Below are positions 9,083 to 17,842 of a DNA stretch of 64,000 nucleotides, piece after piece. The notes under the pieces were generated by a model. That model saw only the letters and a list, made by a program, of their open reading frames with translations, had not been told where the DNA came from and did no database searches. The stretch is from Tenacibaculum sp. GTDB taxonomy: Bacteria > Bacteroidota > Bacteroidia > Flavobacteriales > Flavobacteriaceae. Location of the stretch: positions 124,001 to 188,000 of the forward strand of contig JAKVCX010000008.1 of NCBI GenBank assembly GCA_022448525.1, given 5' to 3'. The first letter of the stretch is position 1. Every line of letters starts with the position of its first letter. The position numbers were made by a program, and so were the translations under genes.

Positions 9083-9346
9083 TTAGTTTACTAGTAATTT
9101 TGATAGAAACAATAATGCTATAGTAACAGCAAGTCCAATAGCTACATATAAAGCTGAGTTTTGATAATGCTTTTTGTTGTTCTTTGCATCCTTTTTATAA
9201 CTGATTACCATTAAAATAACAAAGGCAACTACAAAGATACTAGCGAAGATAATTCTTCCAGTAGTAAACATTTTTAAGGCTATAAGTCCGAACATAAATA
9301 ACAGCGTTTTATAATATTGTTTTGGTAAACTTCGTATTTTTAACAA
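9083..9346 (-). CDS. Small hypothetical membrane protein
   Basis: A protein of 87 residues with about three predicted hydrophobic helices (roughly residues 13-28, 30-49 and 65-85) separated by a very basic loop, KKDAKNNKK. There is no signal peptide and no family I recognise. It is convergent with the K+ channel gene with no bases between the stops, and its start lies 13 bases from the start of the SDR gene on the other strand. The composition looks like a real inner-membrane protein rather than a shadow frame. Function is unknown. Confidence 0.65.
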   Translation of the reverse strand: MLKIRSLPKQYYKTLLFMFGLIALKMFTTGRIIFASIFVVAFVILMVISYKKDAKNNKKHYQNSALYVAIGLAVTIALLFLSKLLVN

Positions 9347-9359
9347 AAGTACTAATTAA

Positions 9360-10082
9360 ATGAAGAAAGCAATCGTTTTTGGAGCAACTTCTGGGATTGG
9401 AAAGCAACTTACAGAGGTTTTAGTTCAGAATAATTATCAAGTAGCTATAACAGGAAGACGAATAGAGAAACTAGAAGGGCTTTCAGTAAAATTTCCAGAG
9501 CGTATTATTATAAAACAAAACGATATTCAGCAAGTTGATGAAGTAGAAAGAGTTTTTAATGAAATTGTTGATGAGTTAGGAGAAATAGATTTAGTAGTAC
9601 AATCTTCTGGTGTTGGGCATATAAATCCAAAACTGGAATGGGACAAAGAGAATGAAACTATTTTAACAAATGTTTTAGGTGTAACTAAGTTATATGATTT
9701 AGCCTATAATTTATTCAGAAAGCAAGGATTTGGACATTTAGTTGGTATTTCTTCTATCGCTTCCATTCGTGGAAATAGAGCGGCTCCTGCATATTTCGCA
9801 TCCAAAGCTTATCAAAAGGCATATTTAGAAAGTCTTTATATAAAAACTAAAACCATCACATCTAATAAAGTTTTTATAACGGATATTCGTCCTGGTTTTG
9901 TTAATACTGCAATGGCCTTAGGAGATGGAATTTTCTGGATGGTTTCTCTTGAAAAAGCAACAAAGCAAATTTTTAAAGCGATTAAAAAGAAGAAAAGAGT
10001 AGCGTATATTTCAAAACGTTGGGCAATTATAGCTTTTGTTCTAAAAATTGTTCCAGCTTGGTTATTGAGAAAAGCTATTTAA
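9360..10082 (+). CDS. SDR family oxidoreductase
   Basis: Short-chain dehydrogenase/reductase of 240 residues. The nucleotide-binding GATSGIG is at residues 8-14. The catalytic serine lies in VGISSIAS and the YFASK motif supplies the Tyr-x-x-x-Lys pair. The arginine after the first strand (TGRRIEK) suggests NADP(H) preference. The last about 20 residues are hydrophobic (WAIIAFVLKIVPAWLL) and could associate with the membrane. The substrate cannot be read. A small pyrophosphohydrolase gene follows 27 bases later and may be co-transcribed. Confidence 0.9.
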   Translation: MKKAIVFGATSGIGKQLTEVLVQNNYQVAITGRRIEKLEGLSVKFPERIIIKQNDIQQVDEVERVFNEIVDELGEIDLVVQSSGVGHINPKLEWDKENETILTNVLGVTKLYDLAYNLFRKQGFGHLVGISSIASIRGNRAAPAYFASKAYQKAYLESLYIKTKTITSNKVFITDIRPGFVNTAMALGDGIFWMVSLEKATKQIFKAIKKKKRVAYISKRWAIIAFVLKIVPAWLLRKAI

Positions 10083-10109
10083 ATTACAATAGAATTAAAT
10101 ATTTTTTAA

Positions 10110-10502
10110 ATGAAAGAAAAAATAAAAGCAGTTAGAGAGTTTCATGAGGCTTTCGGATTAGGATTAAATGAAAAACCAGTAGTAAATATTGGTGAGGATA
10201 GAAAGTTACTTCGTTTTAATTTGATGAAAGAGGAGAATGAAGAGTATTTTGAAGCTGTAAATAACAATGATTTAGTCGAAACTGCTGATGCTTTAGGTGA
10301 TATGCTGTATATCTTATGTGGTACAATTATAGAGCACGGAATGCAATATAAAATCGATGAAGTTTTTAATGAAATTCAAAGAAGTAATATGAGTAAACTT
10401 GGTGAAGATGGAAAGCCAATTTACAGGGAAGATGGTAAAGTGATGAAAGGACCAAATTACTTCAAACCAAACATTGAAGAAGTTTTAAATAGGGAATCGT
10501 AA
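10110..10502 (+). CDS. MazG-like nucleoside triphosphate pyrophosphohydrolase
   Basis: All-alpha NTP pyrophosphatase-like protein of 130 residues (PRA-PH/MazG clan). It shows the metal-binding pattern EENEEYFEA followed by ETADALGDMLYI, the E-x-x-E plus E-x-x-D arrangement of this superfamily. The substrate may be a house-cleaning nucleotide or a phosphoribosyl compound. It is not next to his genes, so a histidine-pathway role is unlikely. It probably shares a transcript with the SDR gene just upstream and converges with the next gene. Confidence 0.8.
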   Translation: MKEKIKAVREFHEAFGLGLNEKPVVNIGEDRKLLRFNLMKEENEEYFEAVNNNDLVETADALGDMLYILCGTIIEHGMQYKIDEVFNEIQRSNMSKLGEDGKPIYREDGKVMKGPNYFKPNIEEVLNRES

Positions 10503-10506
10503 GAAA

Positions 10507-11481
10507 TTACATTCCCTCTTCTTCATCTAAATCTGTTAAATCTGGTTCAGCAATTTTTTCTAAAGCTGCTACTAGTTGATCGACACTACTAACCATTTTT
10601 TCAATATTACCCTCCTCATCAATAATTAAATGAGTTGGGTATTGTCTAATTTCAATTTGATCTTTCATGTAAGATTCTTGGTCAGCAACAACAGGATACC
10701 TAAACTCCTTTTTAGTTAAAAATTGAAGTAGTTTAGAAGATTTATCAGAAGAAAGGCTAAGGAAAACCACATCTTCATAAGCTTCGTATTTGTCGTATAA
10801 CTTATTTAACCTCGAAAATTCGTCAGTACTTTTCTTGGAGCTAATATTCCAACAAGTTAGAATAATAATTTTTTCACTCGTAGAAGAGCTAGAAAAGTTA
10901 CTTCCATTAACATCGGAAAATTTAAATTCAGGTAATTTTGTTCCTTCTTTCGAAAAATAAGCATAAGCTAAATCAGCTGCTTTAGTCACAGATGCAGAAA
11001 TTTTTTGATCTTCAATGTTTTCTATATCATAAAGTTGATACATTTCTGTTCCTGAAAGTAATTTAATTGGAGCAAAACTTCCAGAAGTCAAATCACTTAA
11101 GAAATCTCCTTTGTCAATTTCTTCTCCTTGATTGTTTAAGGGAACAAAACTTGAAGAAAGATTAATATTTCTTTCAAAGTAAGTTTCCCACTGCGTTACA
11201 TCTGCAAAAATAGCATCAGTATCAGGGAACATATCAGTATTAACAGAATTTGAGTCTGTGTCAGAATCAGAGTCAGTAGAACTGGTATCGGTATCAGAAT
11301 CTGTATTGTCAGTATCAGTATCTAAAGTATTGTCTTCTGTAGAGGAATTAACATATAGATTAGAAGTTCCGTCAGTTTTAAAATCTAATTCATTGTCCTG
11401 TTTGTAAAAATTAGTCAATACATAGAAGGTGATGCCGAAGGCAACAGCCATAGTAACAATAGTAATTAGAATGTTTTTCAT
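10507..11481 (-). CDS. Membrane-anchored TlpA/thioredoxin-fold protein lacking the CxxC pair
   Basis: A 324-residue protein with an N-terminal membrane anchor (residues 4-25). A low-complexity Asp/Ser/Thr stretch (about residues 49-82) follows, and the C-terminal half has the TlpA/redoxin order of secondary structure. Where TlpA proteins have WxxWCxxC, this protein reads W211-N-I-S-S215-K-K-S218, so both redox cysteines are serines, while the cis-proline segment YPTH is kept. The fold is therefore present but cannot do disulfide chemistry in the usual way. The acidic linker could span the periplasm or cell wall. It may be a binding or chaperone protein. The fold assignment is good; the role is unknown. 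Confidence 0.75.
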   Translation of the reverse strand: MKNILITIVTMAVAFGITFYVLTNFYKQDNELDFKTDGTSNLYVNSSTEDNTLDTDTDNTDSDTDTSSTDSDSDTDSNSVNTDMFPDTDAIFADVTQWETYFERNINLSSSFVPLNNQGEEIDKGDFLSDLTSGSFAPIKLLSGTEMYQLYDIENIEDQKISASVTKAADLAYAYFSKEGTKLPEFKFSDVNGSNFSSSSTSEKIIILTCWNISSKKSTDEFSRLNKLYDKYEAYEDVVFLSLSSDKSSKLLQFLTKKEFRYPVVADQESYMKDQIEIRQYPTHLIIDEEGNIEKMVSSVDQLVAALEKIAEPDLTDLDEEEGM

Positions 11482-11563
11482 AATATTTTATCCCGAACCT
11501 TTCACAAATATATAAAAAAACATTGCAGATGTTAATTTTTAGTTATCAATAACTTAACTGAAA

Positions 11564-12622
11564 CTAAATTTTAACTCTCCACCCATGAGGGTCTTCTGAA
11601 ATATTGTATTGGATATTCATCAATTTTTCCTTGAAAAGTCCAGCATACGTATTCTCCAATTTCGGTAGTTCGAAATTTTCTCCGCCATGACTAAAACCAA
11701 TAATTGGGTTTACAACTGTTGCAGTACCAGAACCGAAAATTTCTTTTAACTCACCCTTTCTGGCAGCTTCTTTTATTTCTGATACTGAAATTCTTCTAAT
11801 TTCAACCTCAATTCCATTATCTCTTGCGATTTGAATTAACGATTTTCTTGTTATACCGTCTAAGATTCTGTCGTTATTCGGAGCTGTAAGTAATTTATCT
11901 CCTACACGGAAGAAAATATTCATGGTTCCAGCTTCCTCTAAATACTCATGAGTACTAGCGTCAGTCCAGATAATTTGTTGATATCCTTGTTCGTGTGCTA
12001 ATTTTGTTGGGTAAAATTGTGCAGCGTAGTTTCCGGCAGCTTTCGCAAAACCAACTCCACCATCGGCAGCTCTACTATATTTTTCTGCAAATAAAACTTT
12101 TACTTCTCCTGCGTAATAAGCTTGTGCTGGAGATAAAATAATCATGAACTTATATTCTTCAGCAGGTGAAGCAGAAATAGCTGGTTGAGTAGCAACTACA
12201 AAAGGACGAATGTACATTGAGTTTCCTACACCTTTTTTAATCCAATCTTTGTCAATTGTTAAAAGTTCCTTTAATCCATCAAAGAAATAATCTTCAGGAA
12301 ATGCAGGGATTGCTAAACGTTCAGACGATTTGTTAATTCTTTTAAAGTTCTCATCAGGTCTAAATAAGAAAACATCATCATTTTCGTCTTTATACGCTTT
12401 CATTCCTTCGAAAACAGCTTGTCCATAATGAAATACTCTAGCCGAAGGAGATACAGAAATATCACCATAAGGTTTGATGACCGGAGTTTGCCATTTTCCA
12501 TCTTTATACTCGCATTCAAACATATGATCTGTAAAAACAGTTCCAAAGACTAAATTGTTAAAATCTATAGTATCGATTTTTGATTGTTCAATTGGAATAA
12601 TTTGAATGTTAGAAGTGCTCAT
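11564..12622 (-). CDS. ilvE: Branched-chain amino acid aminotransferase
   Basis: PLP fold-type IV aminotransferase of 352 residues that interconverts Val, Leu and Ile with their 2-oxo acids using glutamate/2-oxoglutarate. The PLP lysine is K194 in GFAKAAGNY. The family motifs YGQAVFEGMKAY and YIRPF are present, as is EAGTMNIF. The frame runs upstream to 12694, but the extra 24 residues overlap the divergent promoter, so MSTSNIQ at 12622 is chosen. A minus-strand TACTTTTG (12653-12646) fits its -7 element. It is not clustered with ilv or leu genes here. Confidence 0.95.
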   Translation of the reverse strand: MSTSNIQIIPIEQSKIDTIDFNNLVFGTVFTDHMFECEYKDGKWQTPVIKPYGDISVSPSARVFHYGQAVFEGMKAYKDENDDVFLFRPDENFKRINKSSERLAIPAFPEDYFFDGLKELLTIDKDWIKKGVGNSMYIRPFVVATQPAISASPAEEYKFMIILSPAQAYYAGEVKVLFAEKYSRAADGGVGFAKAAGNYAAQFYPTKLAHEQGYQQIIWTDASTHEYLEEAGTMNIFFRVGDKLLTAPNNDRILDGITRKSLIQIARDNGIEVEIRRISVSEIKEAARKGELKEIFGSGTATVVNPIIGFSHGGENFELPKLENTYAGLFKEKLMNIQYNISEDPHGWRVKI

Positions 12623-12645
12623 AGATAAAGATTTAGTTAATATCG

Positions 12646-12717
12646 CAAAAGTACGAAATAGCGATGAGTTAAACAGTGAAAATTGAAGTTTCAAAGGAGC
12701 ATAAAATTGTATCTTTG
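12646..12717. promoter_or_regulatory. Divergent -7 elements for ilvE and the DUF4920 gene
   Basis: TACTTTTG reads on the minus strand (12653-12646) towards ilvE, and TATCTTTG on the plus strand (12710-12717) towards the DUF4920 gene. Both match TAnnTTTG exactly. The -33 boxes are not convincing. Confidence 0.5.
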
Positions 12718-12745
12718 TAGAGTGAAAATATTTAATCGTCTTAAA

Positions 12746-13252
12746 ATGAAAAACTTACTTATTTTATTTTGTGGTTTATTTCTAACTTTTTCTTGTAAAA
12801 CTGAGAAAAAAGAAGCTACAGAAACACCTGAAAAGGAAGAAGTTGTTAAAGTAGAATATGCATCTTTTGGAGATGAAATCTCTAAAGAAGGAGCATTAAC
12901 TAAAGAAGAAGCTTTGGCAAAGTATTCTTCAATGAAACCTGGAGATACTATTGCAGTAAAGTTTGCTTCAAAAATTAATGAAGTATGTTCTAAAAAAGGA
13001 TGTTGGATGAAAGTTCCAGTATCTGAATCAGAAGAAGTAATGGTTCGCTTCAAAGATTATGGATTCTTTATGCCATTAGATAGCAACGGAAAAGAAGTAA
13101 TTGTAGAAGGTAAAGCATTTATCAAAGAAACTTCAGTTGAAGAGTTACAACACTACGCGGAAGATGCTGGAAAATCTAAAGAAGAAATAGCGAAAATTAC
13201 TGAACCAAAGAAGGAATTAGCTTTTGTTGCAAACGGAGTTTTATTAAAGTAA
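12746..13252 (+). CDS. DUF4920 lipoprotein
   Basis: A 168-residue protein with a signal peptide and lipobox (LFLTFSC), so it is probably an envelope lipoprotein. The mature region is Glu/Lys-rich at first and then has the DUF4920 core with a cysteine pair in CSKKGCWMKVP, followed by MVRFKDYGFFMP. The small OB-like domain has no assigned function; the cysteines might bind metal or form a disulfide. The ATG at 12746 gives the signal peptide directly; the longer frame from 12683 starts upstream of the promoter. mnmD begins one base after the stop, so the two are translationally linked. Confidence 0.85.
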   Translation: MKNLLILFCGLFLTFSCKTEKKEATETPEKEEVVKVEYASFGDEISKEGALTKEEALAKYSSMKPGDTIAVKFASKINEVCSKKGCWMKVPVSESEEVMVRFKDYGFFMPLDSNGKEVIVEGKAFIKETSVEELQHYAEDAGKSKEEIAKITEPKKELAFVANGVLLK

Positions 13253-13253
13253 T

Positions 13254-13907
13254 TTGAAAAGAGAAATTATCATAACTTCGGATGGTTCAACAACTATTCA
13301 TATCCCTGCTTGGAATGAACAATATCATTCCAAGCATGGTGCTATTCAGGAGGCATATCACGTGTTTATAAAACACGGTTTAGAACATGTCAATCTTGAG
13401 AAAATTTCAATTTTAGAGATTGGTTTTGGAACAGGATTGAATTGTTTTATTACCTATTTAGAATCTAAAAAAGATATTGAATATGTTGGAGTAGAGGCTT
13501 ATCCGGTTGCTGAAGAAGAAATTGAAAAATTAAATTATGTATCAGAACTAAAGGCAGAAAATAACGCTGACATTTTTAAAAAAATACATAATGTTTCTTG
13601 GGAGGAAACTCATCAAATAGATGGTAAGTTTACTTTAGAAAAAAGAGAGCAGTTTTTCAAAGATATTACGGATTCTGATACTTTTAACCTTATTTATTTC
13701 GATGCTTTCGGAGCAAGAGTTCAACCTGAATTATGGACGGAAACTATCTTTGAGAAAATGTTTACAGCGTTAAAGAAAGATGGGGTTTTAGTGACTTATG
13801 CGGCAAAAGGAAGCGTCAGAAGAGCTATGGAATCGGTTGGTTTTACTGTTGAAAGATTACCAGGACCACCAGGAAAAAGAGAAATGCTTCGAGCAACCAA
13901 AAATTAA
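13254..13907 (+). CDS. mnmD: tRNA 5-methylaminomethyl-2-thiouridine methyltransferase MnmD
   Basis: SAM-dependent methyltransferase of 217 residues corresponding to the methyltransferase half of MnmC, which completes mnm5s2U34 in tRNA. SAM motif I reads LEIGFGTGLNCF. The family's YFDAFGARVQPELWT (an acidic motif IV) and the C-terminal PGPPGKREMLRA are present. There is no fused FAD domain, as usual in Bacteroidota. The start is TTG one base after the previous stop, suggesting coupled translation with the lipoprotein gene. Confidence 0.9.
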   Translation: MKREIIITSDGSTTIHIPAWNEQYHSKHGAIQEAYHVFIKHGLEHVNLEKISILEIGFGTGLNCFITYLESKKDIEYVGVEAYPVAEEEIEKLNYVSELKAENNADIFKKIHNVSWEETHQIDGKFTLEKREQFFKDITDSDTFNLIYFDAFGARVQPELWTETIFEKMFTALKKDGVLVTYAAKGSVRRAMESVGFTVERLPGPPGKREMLRATKN

Positions 13908-13927
13908 TCAATAAATATATTCGTTAC

Positions 13928-14050
13928 ATGAAACGATTTGGAAACAGGAAGAAATCAAACCCTAAAAAAGGTTTGTTTTTAGTAATCCTTTTAGCGATAG
14001 CGCTTTTTTTATTTTTTAACGCAGAAAAACTTATTAGTCGTTTATTTTAA
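13928..14050 (+). CDS. 40-residue single-pass membrane protein
   Basis: A short frame between two methyltransferase genes: MKRFGNRKKSNPKKG, then a hydrophobic helix (about residues 16-31, LFLVILLAIALFLFF) and a short tail ending ISRLF. The strongly basic N-terminus predicts a cytoplasmic N-terminus. It starts 20 bases after mnmD and its TAA is directly followed by the ATG of the next gene, a gap of zero, which argues for a translated operon member. I recognise no family. Confidence 0.65.
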   Translation: MKRFGNRKKSNPKKGLFLVILLAIALFLFFNAEKLISRLF

Positions 14051-14770
14051 ATGAAGCCTTTTAAATTTAAAGAGTTTACTGTTCATCAAGATAAAACAGC
14101 GATGAAAATTGGGACTGATGCCGTGTTGTTAGGAGCTTGGTGTTCTGTAGATGAGTATTTGGATAGTGTTTTGGATGTAGGCGCAGGAACCGGAGTAATT
14201 GCTTTAATGCTTGCTCAAAGATCGGATGCTATGACTATCGATGCTGTTGAAATTAATGGAGATGCTTACGAACAAACAGTGGAGAATTTTGAGAAGTCAG
14301 ATTGGGGAGATCGTTTGTTTTGTTACAATGCAACTTTTCAGGAGTTTGCTCTAGAATTAAGTGAGGAAGAAGAAACGTATGAGCTAATTGTTTCGAACCC
14401 GCCTTTTTACACAGACGAATATGAAACAGAAGATACAGCTCGAAATGAAGCTCGATTTACCTCATCGCTAAGTTTTGAAGATTTATTGAAAGGCGTTTCA
14501 ACTTTACTTAATAAGAAAGGAACTTTTGCGACAATCATCCCTTATAAAGAAGAAGAAAGATTCGTTGAATTAGCATTGTCATTAGACTTGTATTTAAATA
14601 GAATTTGTAGAGTTCGTGGAAACGAGAATTCTGAACTAAAGAGAAGTTTATTGGAGTTTTCTTTTGAGAAGAAAGAGTTAATATCAGAAGAATTGATTAT
14701 TGAAAAAGAAAGACACCAGTATACTGATGCCTATATTGAGTTAACGAAAGATTTTTATTTAAAAATGTAA
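14051..14770 (+). CDS. trmN: tRNA1(Val) (adenine(37)-N6)-methyltransferase
   Basis: Methyltransferase of 239 residues of the YfiC/TrmN6 type, making m6A37 in tRNA1(Val). SAM motif I is LDVGAGTGVIAL and the N6-adenine catalytic motif is SNPPFY. The opening FKFKEFTVHQDKTAMKIGTDAVLLGAW is typical. It follows the 40-residue membrane protein with no spacing and, with mnmD upstream, forms a small tRNA-modification operon. The stop is four bases from the convergent protease gene. Confidence 0.92.
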   Translation: MKPFKFKEFTVHQDKTAMKIGTDAVLLGAWCSVDEYLDSVLDVGAGTGVIALMLAQRSDAMTIDAVEINGDAYEQTVENFEKSDWGDRLFCYNATFQEFALELSEEEETYELIVSNPPFYTDEYETEDTARNEARFTSSLSFEDLLKGVSTLLNKKGTFATIIPYKEEERFVELALSLDLYLNRICRVRGNENSELKRSLLEFSFEKKELISEELIIEKERHQYTDAYIELTKDFYLKM

Positions 14771-14774
14771 CTTT

Positions 14775-15950
14775 TTAAAGTAACCTTATCAGTTTAATGG
14801 TCGATGTTTTTAGTTTTCCTTTGATACCACTGTAAGTCAATTCTACGGTGCCATTTTTTTGTTTAAGATAAGCCCTATAGTTTTGAATGTTTCCAGAGGA
14901 ATCATTATTTACAGATAGTAATTCATCTCCTTTTCTGATACCTTTTTTGTAAGCGTTACTTGTTTTTTCTACTCGATCAATTATTATTTTACCATCTTCA
15001 GTTTTTATTAAGCTAATTCCGCTCATTGGAAAGTCGAATGGTTTCGTGTAATTTTTGTTTGGTTTTAAATAAAGAGTAGAAGTATTATAATCTAGAATAA
15101 CATTGAATTTACTGATTACAGCTCCTCCTAAAATCCCCAAATAATCTTTGTAACTGCTTACTCCATTTTTATCATGCGCAATATTAATTGGCATTTCGGA
15201 TAATTGATATCCACCTATGTTCATACTTTTAATGGCAATTTTTTCCGAAGTAGATTCACCGTGTAAATTTTCCGATTTTGAAATAAGCCTTTTCTTAACT
15301 TTATTACTAATTTCATTAGATGCTGCAAAAGGACTATTCATTAACATAGTTAAGCCAGCTCCACTATCAAAGAACACTTTACCGGTAAAAGATTCTGAAT
15401 TTCTTAAGGTAATATCAATATCAAATTGAGGAATAGGAATACCATTTCCGAAATTAAAAGAAATTGGTTTATATCCATTAGTACTTAAATCATCAATTTT
15501 GTTGTAAACCAAAATTTCATGGTTATCATAATCTATCTTAGTTACATGGTTTTTAAGTAAACTATAACCAATAATTCCATCAAAGTTTTTACCTGACCTT
15601 CTAATAATTCTAGATAAATCGCTTAATACTAAATGAGTGTTATCTACAGTTATACTATTGTTTAAACTAAGCTTTTGAGATAAAATAACGTCGTATGATT
15701 TGGTTCCGCCTGCTCCAGTTGTATTCTGTTTATAATTTGGTTTTAATCCTAATTTTTTTGCAATTGAAGAATCAAGTAAATCGGCAGTTGCTCCAGTATC
15801 AAAAACAAACACATTTTCTTTAGAATTGTCATTGATTTTGACCTTAACATACATAAGGTCATCAACTAATTCAAAAGGAATTTTTGCAATTTGCGCATTA
15901 AGATTATAAAATGATATACATAAAATTAAAACCTTTAAAATGTTTTTCAT
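14775..15950 (-). CDS. Exported aspartyl protease (retropepsin-like) with PDZ domain
   Basis: A 391-residue protein with a signal peptide (residues 1-19, ending NLNAQ). Two half-domains each carry an aspartic-protease motif, DTGAT and DSGAG, giving a complete bilobed active site in one chain. A C-terminal PDZ domain (about residues 310-375, KGIRKGDELLSVN) should bind peptide C-termini. Such proteins are frequent in Bacteroidota and act in the envelope or are secreted. The ATG at 15950 gives a clean signal peptide; the longer frame to 15983 does not. It is monocistronic. The natural substrate is unknown. Confidence 0.88.
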   Translation of the reverse strand: MKNILKVLILCISFYNLNAQIAKIPFELVDDLMYVKVKINDNSKENVFVFDTGATADLLDSSIAKKLGLKPNYKQNTTGAGGTKSYDVILSQKLSLNNSITVDNTHLVLSDLSRIIRRSGKNFDGIIGYSLLKNHVTKIDYDNHEILVYNKIDDLSTNGYKPISFNFGNGIPIPQFDIDITLRNSESFTGKVFFDSGAGLTMLMNSPFAASNEISNKVKKRLISKSENLHGESTSEKIAIKSMNIGGYQLSEMPINIAHDKNGVSSYKDYLGILGGAVISKFNVILDYNTSTLYLKPNKNYTKPFDFPMSGISLIKTEDGKIIIDRVEKTSNAYKKGIRKGDELLSVNNDSSGNIQNYRAYLKQKNGTVELTYSGIKGKLKTSTIKLIRLL

Positions 15951-16096
15951 TTTTTTGTTATTGTTTGAGTTAACATAAAACAAAACTAGGAAAACGATGA
16001 GTAAAATATTGTTATTATACGTTATTCAGTGTTAACGAACGTTAATCTTAATTGGTTGCTGTTGTATTGAAACTCAATTTAATCAGTTGTCACCAC

Positions 16097-17020
16097 TTAT
16101 TTAAAGTTTGGTAAAATGTGTTTAGATAATTCTGTTAGTGCTTTTTCAACAGGTCGAGTTCCGTATTTCAAATTGATGATAACATGATTTACACCGTGCT
16201 TTTCTAACATTTTTAGGTGATTCAGTAGGAATTTTGGTCCACATTTAAAACCTAGATGAATGTTTTTTGGAGATTCATTATCATTTTCCATTAAATCAAT
16301 ATAAAGTGATTGTAGATAAGGTTTCCAATCATGATTGTATTTTGCTAAACTCGCTTTCCAATCGTTCATTTGTTGCTCTAAAAAGTAGAAATTTCGTGGA
16401 TAGTAAATCCAACCATCTGCGTTTTCCGCAATCCAATCTAAGTTTTGACCAGAATGTCCAGTAACAAACAAAGGTGTTGTACTAGAGTTTTTTGGTAGTA
16501 GATCTATGTTCCCGTTTAATGAACCAAAATATTCGGATTGATGTACAGGAAATTTATTTTGTAAAGCTTTTATATAGTTATAATTATCTCTAAAAAGAGC
16601 AGCTCGATTCAATAAATCTTGGTTAAAAGCAGGATATTCGTTTGGTCTATCTCCAGAAGCAACTCCAAGAAGTAATCTTCCTTTTGACAGAGTTTGAATA
16701 CTGTTTATTGATTTTGCGGTATGAACTGGATGACGCAATGGTAAAATGATACTCCCGGTTGCGAGTGCAATCTCTTTCGTCTGATTCATAATATGTGTAA
16801 TATAAATCCACGGATCATAAATTTGTCCGACATCACCAAATGTAGGATCATTAAAAGGAACATCACGAAACCAAAGAGATTTAAAGCCTATTTCTTCGGC
16901 GTACTTCGCAAGTTCCTCTTGTTTTTCCATTTTAGGAATAGCTCCTGAATAAGATTCAATTGGAAAAACTAATCCTAAACTTAATTTGCCTTTTTCTAAA
17001 ACTTTACTGAAAGTACTCAT
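16097..17020 (-). CDS. LLM-class flavin-dependent oxidoreductase
   Basis: Luciferase-like monooxygenase-fold protein of 307 residues. It shows the TIM-barrel pattern with LGLVFPIESYSG, FKSLWFRDVPF, LATGSIILPLRHP and GRLLLGVASGDRPNEYPAF, typical of FMN- or F420-type LLM enzymes. Last gene of a four-gene operon running from 18837 to 16097 (nitroreductase, DUF1330, SDR, LLM), with one base between it and the SDR gene. It probably reduces or oxygenates small organic electrophiles; the substrate is unknown. Confidence 0.88.
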   Translation of the reverse strand: MSTFSKVLEKGKLSLGLVFPIESYSGAIPKMEKQEELAKYAEEIGFKSLWFRDVPFNDPTFGDVGQIYDPWIYITHIMNQTKEIALATGSIILPLRHPVHTAKSINSIQTLSKGRLLLGVASGDRPNEYPAFNQDLLNRAALFRDNYNYIKALQNKFPVHQSEYFGSLNGNIDLLPKNSSTTPLFVTGHSGQNLDWIAENADGWIYYPRNFYFLEQQMNDWKASLAKYNHDWKPYLQSLYIDLMENDNESPKNIHLGFKCGPKFLLNHLKMLEKHGVNHVIINLKYGTRPVEKALTELSKHILPNFK

Positions 17021-17021
17021 G

Positions 17022-17825
17022 TTAAATAATTGATGCTAGTAATTCTTCTGTAGTACGTATTAGGTTTTCAACTTTTTGTTGATCATAGGCATCATTGTGA
17101 GCACGACTAAAGTTTCCGCGATCATTGTCAAAATAGCTTCCAGATAATTCAGCTACATTTTCGGAAAGAGCCAATTCGGTTAAAATATTAGCACCTTTAT
17201 CTGCAGACGACCAATGATTTCCATAGGCTTCTTTTACCATTTTTGTGTTGAGTAAAGAACCTGGGTTAACAGCAAGGGTTATTATGTCTTTATGTTTTTC
17301 TGCAAATTGAGAACTCCACATAGTTAAGGCAAGTTTACTTTGTGCGTAAGATTCTTGCAGAGAAACTTCATTAATTCCTCGTAAAACTTCTAAATCAACA
17401 ACAGATTGGGCTGCTGAACTTAAATTGATAACCCGAGGAGTTGCAGCTTTTTTTAAAGTTGAAACAATGGAATTGGTGAAAATGAATGGGGCCAGATAAT
17501 TAACTGTAAATCTTAAATCTAAATCATTGTTGTTTTTTGCAGCAGCCTTGAAAACACCTGCGTTATTTATTAATACATCTATGTGATCAATTGTGTTATT
17601 AACAATTTTAGCGAGTTCTTTTACTTCGGTTAGATTGGAAAAATCGGTCGTAAAACCAAAAATATTTTCATTTTCAGTAAGTGTTTTGATTTCTTCAATA
17701 GTCAAATTTACTTTTTTAGAATTTCTTCCATGAATGTAAATTCGGTGTCCTTTTTTAGCAAGGTTTAAAGCAGTAATTTTTCCGATACCATCTGTGCTTC
17801 CAGTAATGAAAATATTTTTTTTCAT
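17022..17825 (-). CDS. SDR family oxidoreductase
   Basis: Short-chain dehydrogenase of 267 residues. The cofactor motif is TGSTDGIG. NNAG is present, the catalytic serine lies in NLSSAAQ and the Tyr-x-x-x-Lys pair in YAQSK. The start of the second strand, YIHGRNSKK, suggests NADPH. The overall pattern resembles retinol dehydrogenase or WWOX-like SDRs. It is the third gene of the HxlR-linked operon, between a DUF1330 and an LLM gene. It is probably a carbonyl reductase in the same detoxification context. Confidence 0.9.
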   Translation of the reverse strand: MKKNIFITGSTDGIGKITALNLAKKGHRIYIHGRNSKKVNLTIEEIKTLTENENIFGFTTDFSNLTEVKELAKIVNNTIDHIDVLINNAGVFKAAAKNNNDLDLRFTVNYLAPFIFTNSIVSTLKKAATPRVINLSSAAQSVVDLEVLRGINEVSLQESYAQSKLALTMWSSQFAEKHKDIITLAVNPGSLLNTKMVKEAYGNHWSSADKGANILTELALSENVAELSGSYFDNDRGNFSRAHNDAYDQQKVENLIRTTEELLASII

Positions 17826-17842
17826 GTTGTTAAAGTTATAGA

